Assembly (NCBI GenBank): GCA_902567135.1
Contig: CACFLO010000009.1
Location: 1-40,393, forward strand
Origin: an uncultured Alphaproteobacteria bacterium
GTDB lineage: Bacteria; Pseudomonadota; Alphaproteobacteria; HIMB59; GCA-002718135
DNA: 40,393 nt
Direction of reading: 5' to 3'
Part shown: positions 32,849 through 39,634 of the stretch, piece by piece
How positions within the stretch are numbered: position 1 is the first letter of the stretch
How the letters are laid out: each line of letters opens with the position of its first letter
The notes under the pieces: model-generated
What the model was told of the DNA's origin: nothing
Seen by the model: the letters and a program-made list of their open reading frames with translations, nothing else
Databases searched by the model: none
Made by a program: the position numbers and the translations under genes

Positions 32849-33655
32849 ATGAAAAAATTAAAAATTTCACAAATTCAGTTTGAGGCCAAAGCAACTCCAG
32901 TTCAAAATTCCATACTATTAAAAAAATATTTTGAAAAAACAAAAAAATTTAAACCTGACTTAATTTGTACACCTGAATGCTCAAATATAATAACAAATGA
33001 TAAAAGTTATCTTGTAAACAACACAACTGATGAAGTTAATTGCCCAATAATTAAAATGGCTAAATTATATGCTAATGAAAACAATCTCAATATTAATATC
33101 GGATCTTTGCTATTAAAGAAAAAAAATAAAAAAAAATTAGTTAACAGATCAATTTTTATAAATTCAAAAGGTAGTATTATAAAAAGATATGACAAGATTC
33201 ATATGTTTGATGTAAATATTAGCAAAAAAGAAACTCATAGGGAGTCAAAAACTTTCCAGGCAGGTAAGTCTGTAGTGAGCATCAATTTAAATAATATTAA
33301 AATAGGCTTTACTATTTGTTATGATTTGCGATTTCCTCACTTATTTAGAAAACTTGCAAAAAAAGGATCTGAAATTATTCTTCTTCCAGCAGCTTTTACT
33401 GTTCCATCAGGAAAAGCTCATTGGGAAATTATGGTTCGTTCAAGAGCAATAGAAAATAGTCTTTTTGTTATTGCAACAAATATGTGTGGCACCCACCATT
33501 CAAACAGAAAAACTTATGGCCATTCATTATTAGTAAATCCTTGGGGTGAAATAGTAACTAGAGCTAAATCAAAACCATCAATATTAAATTCAGAGATTAA
33601 TTTAAAGGAAGTAGGAGAAGCTCGTAGTAAAATTCCATCAATTTTTCATGACTAA
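32849..33655 (+). CDS. Carbon-nitrogen hydrolase (nitrilase superfamily, Nit1/omega-amidase-like)
   Basis: A 268-residue amidase with the complete Glu-Lys-Cys triad: Glu43 in CTPECSN, Lys116 in RYDKIHMFDV and Cys157 in FTICYDLRFPHLFR. MFDV after the lysine and the later MVRSRAIENSLFVIATNMCG place it in the Nit branch, whose members hydrolyse deaminated glutathione or 2-oxo-omega-amides as metabolite repair. Length is normal. It has no signal peptide. The last eight bases overlap the methyltransferase gene, so the two form an operon, divergent from the sugar dehydrogenase gene. Confidence 0.9.
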   Translation: MKKLKISQIQFEAKATPVQNSILLKKYFEKTKKFKPDLICTPECSNIITNDKSYLVNNTTDEVNCPIIKMAKLYANENNLNINIGSLLLKKKNKKKLVNRSIFINSKGSIIKRYDKIHMFDVNISKKETHRESKTFQAGKSVVSINLNNIKIGFTICYDLRFPHLFRKLAKKGSEIILLPAAFTVPSGKAHWEIMVRSRAIENSLFVIATNMCGTHHSNRKTYGHSLLVNPWGEIVTRAKSKPSILNSEINLKEVGEARSKIPSIFHD

Positions 33656-34268
33656 AACTAAATCTTTACTAGATGGGATTGGCAATGAGAAAGTAACTGC
33701 AAAATATTACGATGATTGGGCAATAAACTATGATCAGACACTTAAAAAATGGAATTATAAAGCACCCAAAAAAGCTGTAAAAATATTAGGAAAAGTCAAA
33801 AGAAAATTTGAGAATATTTTAGACTTGGCATGTGGAACCGGAATGTTTGCAGAAGAAATAAAAAAAAAATATAAAAAAATAATTATTGATGGTTGTGATA
33901 TTTCTGCTCAAAGTCTTAAAATTGCAAAACAAAAAAAATTATATAGAAAATTACACAAAAAAAGTTTTGAAAAAAAAATCAAAATTACAAATAAATATGA
34001 TCTAGTCAGCATGATTGGATCAATGACATATTGTCAAAAACCAAATATACTGTTCTCACTAGTTAATGCTTATTTAAAGAAGAATGGTATTTTTATATTT
34101 TCTCATAGAATTGATTTGTGGGAAAAGCAAAATTTTGATGCATTACTAGAGAAGTTCAAAATAAATTTTACAATCAAATATCGTTCCAGACCTTTAAAGT
34201 ATTTGCCAGAAAATACTGACTTTGCAAATAAAATAAAAATAAGAATTATTGTTTTAAAAAAAATTTAA
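33648..34268 (+). CDS. SAM-dependent methyltransferase
   Basis: A 206-residue class I methyltransferase. Motif I is ILDLACGTGMFAEEI at about residues 63-77, then DGCDISAQSLKIAKQK (acidic end of the second strand), and YDLVSMIGSMTYC as motif IV. The N-terminal YYDDWAINYDQTLKKWNYKAP resembles tetratricopeptide-free members that methylate small molecules. The C-terminal part is very lysine-rich, in keeping with the A-rich local composition. The substrate is unknown. Its TAA stop shares TTAA with the convergent mntR gene. Confidence 0.85.
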   Translation: MTKTKSLLDGIGNEKVTAKYYDDWAINYDQTLKKWNYKAPKKAVKILGKVKRKFENILDLACGTGMFAEEIKKKYKKIIIDGCDISAQSLKIAKQKKLYRKLHKKSFEKKIKITNKYDLVSMIGSMTYCQKPNILFSLVNAYLKKNGIFIFSHRIDLWEKQNFDALLEKFKINFTIKYRSRPLKYLPENTDFANKIKIRIIVLKKI

Positions 34269-34654
34269 TTTTTCTTATTAAAAAGCTCCATTTTTTTTAA
34301 TGTTTTTTGACTGACATGATGTTCTATTCCTTCTGCATCAGCCTCAGCAGTTTTATTATCTATACCAAGTTTTTTTAGAAAAGTTAAAACGATGATGTGT
34401 CTTTTTTTTGATACGCTTGCAAGTTCCTGTCCCTTTAGTGTCAGAAATATAGATCTATATGGTTCCTTTTTAACATATCCTTGATTTTGCAGTCTCTGAA
34501 TTGTTTTATTTGCTGTTGCTTGAGCTATACCCAATTTATTTGCAATATCGACAATTCTTGCCTCACCTTTTGAGTTTAAAAGGTCAGCTATAATTTCAAG
34601 ATAATCCTCAGTATTTTCTGTTTTATGTGCGTCTCTTACTTTTTCAAATGACAT
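34265..34654 (-). CDS. mntR: MntR-type manganese-responsive regulator (DtxR family)
   Basis: A 129-residue DtxR/MntR-family regulator. The winged-helix DNA-binding domain covers residues 14-80 (ENTEDYLEIIADLL, ARIVDIANKLGIAQATANKTIQRLQNQGYV). The dimerisation/metal part has FLKKLGIDNKTAEADAEGIEHHVSQKTLKKM, in which EGIEHHVS supplies the expected metal ligands. Manganese binding would switch DNA affinity. It is divergent from a manganese exporter-like gene, with 79 bp between that contain inverted repeats, so it probably controls that gene and itself. The protein lacks the SH3-like third domain of DtxR, as is normal for MntR. Confidence 0.87.
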   Translation of the reverse strand: MSFEKVRDAHKTENTEDYLEIIADLLNSKGEARIVDIANKLGIAQATANKTIQRLQNQGYVKKEPYRSIFLTLKGQELASVSKKRHIIVLTFLKKLGIDNKTAEADAEGIEHHVSQKTLKKMELFNKKN

Positions 34655-34680
34655 TATATTACTATTTATATTTATATTAT

Positions 34681-34728
34681 ATCTATAGCATTATAATGTA
34701 GCCATAGCTATACTTTTTAGTTATAGAT
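34681..34728. promoter_or_regulatory. Candidate MntR operator and promoter region
   Basis: In the gap between the divergent mntR and transporter genes, ATCTATAGC (34681-34689) is mirrored by GCTATA (34707-34712) and again by TATAGAT (34722-34728). A TATAAT (34692-34697) lies within the first interval and could be the -10 of the transporter gene. Overlap of repeats and promoter suggests direct control. The site has not been matched to a published box. Confidence 0.5.
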
Positions 34729-34733
34729 ACGTT

Positions 34734-35897
34734 ATGAATGCATTGATTTCAGCTTTCAAAGATAAGCAAAAAATAATGTTTGCAAATGAGGGCAGGTTAT
34801 TAAAAAAATCATTCTTTGGTCTTTTGATACTTGTTTTAGCTTTTCAGACTGGAGATTTTGGAGATGTTATCCGTGAATCAATGGTTAATGCATATCTTGC
34901 TGTATCAGTTTTTGTGGGTTTTACGCTTATTGTATTCATTGGTTTAGATTCTCTTACCAACTTTGATATCGGTTCTTTTTTAAATAAAACAAAAAAATTA
35001 CATGTGCCAATTGCTTCTTTTCTTGGAGCAATACCAGGATGTGGTGGTGCAATAATTGTCGTCACACAATACATACAAGGGAGAATTTCTTTTGGTTCTT
35101 TAGTAGCTGTTTTAACCGCAACAATGGGAGATGCTGCTTTCCTTATTCTTGCTATGGAACCATCAACAGGATTATTAATTTTTTGCTTAGGTATAGCTGT
35201 GGGGACAATCTCAGGTTACTTGGTTGATCTTTTACACGGTATTAATTTCATGATGGCCAGTTCTAAAATTGAAATTGAATTTGAAAAATTAAAAAAAACA
35301 TTTGTCTCAAAGTTCAATATTTTTTGGATGATCTTATTTGTTCCAGGATTTATTGTAGGTTTGCTTTTAGCTTTTCAAATTGATGTTGATAAACTTTTAT
35401 CATTACCATCCAATATTAGTTTTGTATTAATTTTAGGATCTGCAGGGGCAATTTTATCAATATTCATGTGGTCACTAAATCCTTTGAGTGATTTTCAATG
35501 TTCTACAGATAAAAGTAGAGGTTTTGTATCAAGAGTTGTTGATACTACCAACTTTGTTACAACTTGGGTAATAAGTGGTTTTTTAGTTTTCGAGATTTTT
35601 ATGTATTTTACAAATTTAGATCTTAAAATGTTCTTTGATTTGTGGCTGCCTTTTGTTCCATTAATTGCAATTTTATTTGGTTTTTTGCCTGGTTGTGGTC
35701 CACAAATTGTTGTAGCAACATTTTATTTAAATGGATATATTCCTTTGTCCGCTGAACTAGGCAATGCAATTTCTAATGATGGAGATGCATTGTTTCCAGC
35801 TATTGCGCTTGCACCTAAAGCAGCAATAATTGCAACTATTTATAGCGCTTTTCCAGCGCTGATTGTTGCTTATACTTACATGATTTTCTTTGAATAA
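34734..35897 (+). CDS. Putative manganese transporter (PF11449-type, ten membrane segments)
   Basis: A 387-residue inner-membrane protein with about ten hydrophobic segments arranged as two similar halves. Each half carries the signature PGCG: AIPGCGGAIIVV at residues 99-110 and FLPGCGPQIVVA near 317-328. Acidic motifs follow: TMGDAAFLILAM in the first half and SNDGDALFPAIAL in the second, the likely ion-binding pairs. This is the family annotated as putative manganese transporter and, where studied, linked to manganese export. Its position across from mntR supports that. No ribosome-binding site is seen and the distance from the probable -10 to ATG is only about 37 bases, so the leader is short. 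Confidence 0.85.
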   Translation: MNALISAFKDKQKIMFANEGRLLKKSFFGLLILVLAFQTGDFGDVIRESMVNAYLAVSVFVGFTLIVFIGLDSLTNFDIGSFLNKTKKLHVPIASFLGAIPGCGGAIIVVTQYIQGRISFGSLVAVLTATMGDAAFLILAMEPSTGLLIFCLGIAVGTISGYLVDLLHGINFMMASSKIEIEFEKLKKTFVSKFNIFWMILFVPGFIVGLLLAFQIDVDKLLSLPSNISFVLILGSAGAILSIFMWSLNPLSDFQCSTDKSRGFVSRVVDTTNFVTTWVISGFLVFEIFMYFTNLDLKMFFDLWLPFVPLIAILFGFLPGCGPQIVVATFYLNGYIPLSAELGNAISNDGDALFPAIALAPKAAIIATIYSAFPALIVAYTYMIFFE

Positions 35898-36024
35898 AAA
35901 AAAATCTAATTTACCTTTTAAAATTTGTAAAACTTGTAATAAGCCATTTTACTGGAGAAAAAAGTGGCATAAAGATTGGGAAAACGTTCTTTATTGTTCA
36001 AAAAAATGTTCAAAAAAGAAATAG
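35890..36024 (+). CDS. DUF2256 zinc-ribbon-like small protein
   Basis: A 44-residue protein starting at TTG 35890, inside the end of the transporter gene, and ending TAG at 36022-36024. It matches DUF2256 nearly throughout: KICKTCNKPFYWRKKWHKDW, then VLYCSKKCSKK, with two CxxC pairs (Cys13, Cys16, Cys36, Cys40 with one extra spacing residue) likely to bind zinc. DUF2256 genes commonly sit next to FeS-BCP cryptochrome/photolyase genes, and one follows here after 31 bp. The function of DUF2256 is unknown. TTG is the only start that includes the whole domain. Confidence 0.82.
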   Translation: MNKKKSNLPFKICKTCNKPFYWRKKWHKDWENVLYCSKKCSKKK

Positions 36025-36055
36025 ACTTATTAGTATTTTGTCATAATTAATTAAT

Positions 36056-37549
36056 GTGAAAACAAAATCATTATTCATAATTCTTGGCAATCAGTTATTT
36101 CCACTAAATGAATTGAGTAAACACAAGGACTGTCAATTTTTAATGGCAGAAGATTACAATCTTTGTACTTATGAAAAGCATCATAAGCTTAAATTAATAC
36201 TTTTCTTAACCAGTATGAGAAAATATGCCTTAAGTATAAAAAAGCAAAAATATTCTTTGAAGTATTATAAATTGAATAAAAAAAATTCTTACCTCTCTTA
36301 TGAAGATAAAATTAAAGACTGTATAAAAAATAAAAAAATTTCAGAAATTAAAATGTATGAAATAGAAGATAAATTTTTTGAAAAAAGAATTATCGATTTT
36401 GGTAAACAAAATAAATTAACTATTCATTTTCTAAAAAGCCCTATGTTTTTTAGCTCTAGGGAAGATTTTAAGAGTTACTTAACAAAGTCCAAAAAACCTT
36501 TTATGGCAACCTTTTATAAGCAGCAAAGAATTGAAAAAAATATACTTGTCGATGACAATAAGCCAATTGGAGGTAAATGGAGTTTTGACGAGGAAAATAG
36601 AAAAAAAATTCCTGAAATTTTAATCACGCCATCTCAACTTAAATTTAAAGATGATATTATTTTGCAAGATGTAAAGAAATTAGTTAATGAATTATTTCCT
36701 GAACATCCTGGAGATACTAATAATTTTTGGTTAGGCACATCCAGAGATGAGGCTTTAAAAGCCCTTGATTTTTTTATTAAAGAAAAGATTGAAAATTTTG
36801 GTCATTACGAGGATGCTGTTAAAAAACATTCTCCATTTCTTTTTCACAGCGTATTAAGTTCCTATATAAATTTAGGTTTAATAACACCTAAAGAAGTAGT
36901 AACTAAAATATTATCCTCAAATAAGAAAAAAAATATTCCTATAAATAGTTTAGAAGGTTTTATCAGACAGATTATTGGCTGGAGAGAATTTATGAGAGGA
37001 ATTTATCAAAATTTTTCCGATCAACTTGAAAAAACAAATTACTTTAATCACAAAAGAAAACTTACTGAAGGTTGGTATAATGGAACAACGGGTATAGATC
37101 CAATTGATGATGCTATAAAGGATGTTGTAAAGTATGGATATACGCATCATATAATCAGACTTATGCATTTAAGTAATGTAATGACATTATCTGAGTTGCA
37201 CCCAAAAGAAATTTATAAATGGTTTATGGAGATGTTTGTAGACTCTTCAGATTGGGTTATGTCACCCAATGTATATGGCATGGGAACTTTTAGTGATGGA
37301 GGTATTTTTTCCACTAAGCCATATATTTGTGGTTCAAACTATATAATTAAAATGAGCAATTATAAAAAAGGTGAATGGGCAGATATTATTGACGGTCTGT
37401 ATTGGAATTTCATTCATAATAATCAAGAATTACTATCAAGAAACCCAAGAATGGGCATGGTTATGATGTCTTATAAAAAATTGAAAAAGGATAGAAAAGA
37501 TTATTTGCTAAACATTGCAAATGAATTTATTGCTAAGAAAACGAAATAA
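36056..37549 (+). CDS. Cryptochrome/photolyase of the FeS-BCP (PhrB, (6-4) photolyase) family lacking the Fe-S cysteines
   Basis: A 497-residue flavoprotein starting at GTG 36056. The N-terminal Rossmann-type antenna domain (LFIILGNQLFPLNEL; about residues 1-130) is followed by the helical FAD domain with EGFIRQIIGWREFMRGIY, YTHHIIRLMHLSNV and the late DWVMSPNVYGMGTFSDGGIFSTKPY. These mark the prokaryotic (6-4) photolyase/CryB family, which repairs UV photoproducts with blue light or senses light. In that family four cysteines hold a 4Fe-4S cluster. Here the expected YC..C and ACPFN.LYW stretch reads MSNYKKGEWADIIDGLYW, and the earlier MNC position reads GIDPID. So all four appear absent, while FAD-domain motifs are kept. 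Confidence 0.86.
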   Translation: MKTKSLFIILGNQLFPLNELSKHKDCQFLMAEDYNLCTYEKHHKLKLILFLTSMRKYALSIKKQKYSLKYYKLNKKNSYLSYEDKIKDCIKNKKISEIKMYEIEDKFFEKRIIDFGKQNKLTIHFLKSPMFFSSREDFKSYLTKSKKPFMATFYKQQRIEKNILVDDNKPIGGKWSFDEENRKKIPEILITPSQLKFKDDIILQDVKKLVNELFPEHPGDTNNFWLGTSRDEALKALDFFIKEKIENFGHYEDAVKKHSPFLFHSVLSSYINLGLITPKEVVTKILSSNKKKNIPINSLEGFIRQIIGWREFMRGIYQNFSDQLEKTNYFNHKRKLTEGWYNGTTGIDPIDDAIKDVVKYGYTHHIIRLMHLSNVMTLSELHPKEIYKWFMEMFVDSSDWVMSPNVYGMGTFSDGGIFSTKPYICGSNYIIKMSNYKKGEWADIIDGLYWNFIHNNQELLSRNPRMGMVMMSYKKLKKDRKDYLLNIANEFIAKKTK

Positions 37550-37556
37550 TTTCTGA

Positions 37557-37691
37557 ATGAAAGATAAAATTAATACGAATAGAGCAGAGCACAAAAAAAA
37601 ACTTAAAGAAGTTCGAATTGCAAGGTTAGAGAAACAGCTAAAGTCTAACATCTTAAAAAGAAAAAAAGCTTCAAAAAAAAATAATGGATAG
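37557..37691 (+). CDS. Small basic protein upstream of murA, 44 residues
   Basis: ATG at 37557 opens a 44-codon frame ending TAG at 37689-37691, overlapping the murA start by eight bases. The product is highly basic (MKDKINTNRAEHKKKLKEVR, then RLEKQLKSNILKRKKASKK) and probably one helix with a disordered tail. Short basic ORFs with an L..NL.RRK-like end are seen before murA in other alphaproteobacteria, as I recall. The overlap suggests coupling to murA. Function unknown. Confidence 0.5.
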   Translation: MKDKINTNRAEHKKKLKEVRIARLEKQLKSNILKRKKASKKNNG

Positions 37692-38940
37692 ATTAGTAAT
37701 AAAAGGTAAGGCTGATCTTAAGGGGTCAATTAAAATTAAAGGTTCTAAAAACTCTGCACTACCTATTATGGTAAGCGCTCTTTTATCTAAAAATACCTTA
37801 AAATTAAAAAATTTACCAAAACTTGATGATATCAAAAATATGTCAACACTTCTCAGAAGTTATGGGGCAATTATAAAAACTTCTAAAGATAATTTAGAAA
37901 TTAAATGTAATAATATTATCAATAGAGATGCTGACTATGACATAGTTAGAAAAATGAGGGCTTCAATTTTAATTTTAGGACCTCTTTTAGCTAGATTTGG
38001 AAAAGCAAGGATCTCACTTCCAGGAGGCTGTGCAATTGGGACAAGACCTATTGATATTCACTTAGATGGACTCAAAAAATTAGGTGCTAATTTTGTAGTT
38101 GAAAATGGTTATGTTATTGGTCAGGTTTCAAAACAATTGCATGGCAATAATATTATACTCCCTTTTCCAAGTGTAGGTGCTACAGAAAATATATTAATGG
38201 CTTCTACAATTGCAAAAGGCAAAACAATTATTGAAAATGCAGCAATGGAACCTGAAATATCAGATTTAGCTGTTACTTTAAATAAAATGGGCGCAAAAAT
38301 AAATATTGAAAAAAAAGGTGTCATAAAAATAAATGGTGTAAAATCACTTACTCAAGCATCTCATAAAATTATGAGTGACAGAATTGTTGCTGGAACATTT
38401 ATAATTGCTGCAGTCATGTTAAATAAAAATTTTTTAGTTCAAGAAATTGAAAGTAGTCACATAGAGGCCTTAACTTTTGCATTAACTAAAATGGGTGCTA
38501 AACTTAAAATTAATAAAAATTCAATTCAAATCATGCCTTCTAAAAATTTGAAAGGTATTAAAATTCACACAGCTCCATATCCCGGCTTTCCCACTGATTT
38601 ACAAGCTCAGATTATGGCATTAATGAGTTTAGCGAATAGTAATTCTCAAATTAAAGAAAACATTTTTGAAAATAGATTTATGCACGTTCCAGAACTTAAT
38701 AGATTGGGTGCTAAGATTAGAGTAAAGAAAGATATCGCTCATATATTAGGTAATAGAAATTTTAAAGGAGCGCAAGTTATGGCAAGTGACTTAAGAGCAA
38801 GTGTGAGTTTAGTATTGGCTGCTTTATGTGCAGAAGGTGAAAGTATAATTAATCGAATTTATCATCTTGATAGAGGATATGAAAGAATCGAAAATACCCT
38901 TGGGAAGCTTGGCCCATCAATAAAAAGAGAAAAATATTAA
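37684..38940 (+). CDS. murA: UDP-N-acetylglucosamine 1-carboxyvinyltransferase
   Basis: A 418-residue enzyme of the EPSP-synthase fold that transfers enolpyruvate to UDP-GlcNAc, the first committed step of peptidoglycan synthesis in the cytoplasm. Lys22 and Asn23 in IKGSKNSALPIM begin the active site. The catalytic, fosfomycin-reactive cysteine is Cys116 in LPGGCAIGTRPIDIHLDGL. PSVGATENILMA, YPGFPTDLQAQ and DLRASVSLVLAAL are all present, and length is standard. The wild-type cysteine suggests the usual fosfomycin-sensitive form. It is followed by hisG after 46 bp; the murA-hisG-hisD order is common in alphaproteobacteria. Confidence 0.96.
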   Translation: MDRLVIKGKADLKGSIKIKGSKNSALPIMVSALLSKNTLKLKNLPKLDDIKNMSTLLRSYGAIIKTSKDNLEIKCNNIINRDADYDIVRKMRASILILGPLLARFGKARISLPGGCAIGTRPIDIHLDGLKKLGANFVVENGYVIGQVSKQLHGNNIILPFPSVGATENILMASTIAKGKTIIENAAMEPEISDLAVTLNKMGAKINIEKKGVIKINGVKSLTQASHKIMSDRIVAGTFIIAAVMLNKNFLVQEIESSHIEALTFALTKMGAKLKINKNSIQIMPSKNLKGIKIHTAPYPGFPTDLQAQIMALMSLANSNSQIKENIFENRFMHVPELNRLGAKIRVKKDIAHILGNRNFKGAQVMASDLRASVSLVLAALCAEGESIINRIYHLDRGYERIENTLGKLGPSIKREKY

Positions 38941-38986
38941 GTTTTTATAGTTTTTTTTAATCTCTAGATATAAAAGCCCAAAAATT

Positions 38987-39634
38987 ATGTCAAAATTGAT
39001 TATAGCTATACCTAGGGGCAGAATTATTAAAGAGCTAAAACCAATATTAAGAAAGACAAGCTTTGCTCCTGAAAATGAAATGTTTGATGATAAATCAAGA
39101 AAGTTAACTTTTTTATCAAAAAATAAGGATATAAATTTTATTAAAGTCAGAGCATTTGACGCATGTACATTCGTTGCATTTGGAGCAGCTCAGATTGGTA
39201 TTGCTGGAGAAGATGTAATAAAAGAATATAATTACTCTGAAATATATGCACCTCTGGAATTAAATATTGGGCACTGTCGTTTATCTGTAGCCGCTCTTAA
39301 AACCTTATTAAAAAAAGAAGATCCTGAAACCTGGAGCAATATAAGAGTTGCTACAAAATACCCTAATATAAGTAAAGAATATTTTGCAAGTAAGAGCATA
39401 CAAATTGAATCAATAAAATTAAATGGCTCAATGGAGTTGGCCCCCTCTTTAAATATGTGTAGAAGAATAGTAGATCTGGTTTCTACTGGTGCAACATTAA
39501 AGGCAAATGGTCTAAAAGAAATTGATGAGATTATGAAAGTTCAATCAAAATTAATTATTAATAGATCTTCTTTCAAAACAAATAATAAAAAAATACAATC
39601 TATTATTGATGAATTTAAATTATTAGTAAAATGA
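38987..39634 (+). CDS. hisG: ATP phosphoribosyltransferase, short form
   Basis: A 215-residue catalytic subunit for the first step of histidine synthesis, joining ATP and PRPP. IAIPRGRIIKELKPIL opens the protein, VRAFDACTFVAFGAAQIGIAGEDVI holds the substrate loop, VATKYPNISKEYF begins the second domain, and the PRPP loop is IVDLVSTGATLKANGL. The regulatory C-terminal domain of the long form is absent, so this is HisG-S, which normally needs a HisZ partner; no hisZ is in the window. The stop overlaps the hisD ATG (ATGA), so they are translationally coupled. Confidence 0.94.
   Translation: MSKLIIAIPRGRIIKELKPILRKTSFAPENEMFDDKSRKLTFLSKNKDINFIKVRAFDACTFVAFGAAQIGIAGEDVIKEYNYSEIYAPLELNIGHCRLSVAALKTLLKKEDPETWSNIRVATKYPNISKEYFASKSIQIESIKLNGSMELAPSLNMCRRIVDLVSTGATLKANGLKEIDEIMKVQSKLIINRSSFKTNNKKIQSIIDEFKLLVK

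Noticed and set aside
34265-34654. MarR- or ArsR-type regulator instead of MntR
   Set aside because: The helix-turn-helix register, the EGIEHHVS metal region and the neighbouring manganese transporter gene fit DtxR/MntR better.
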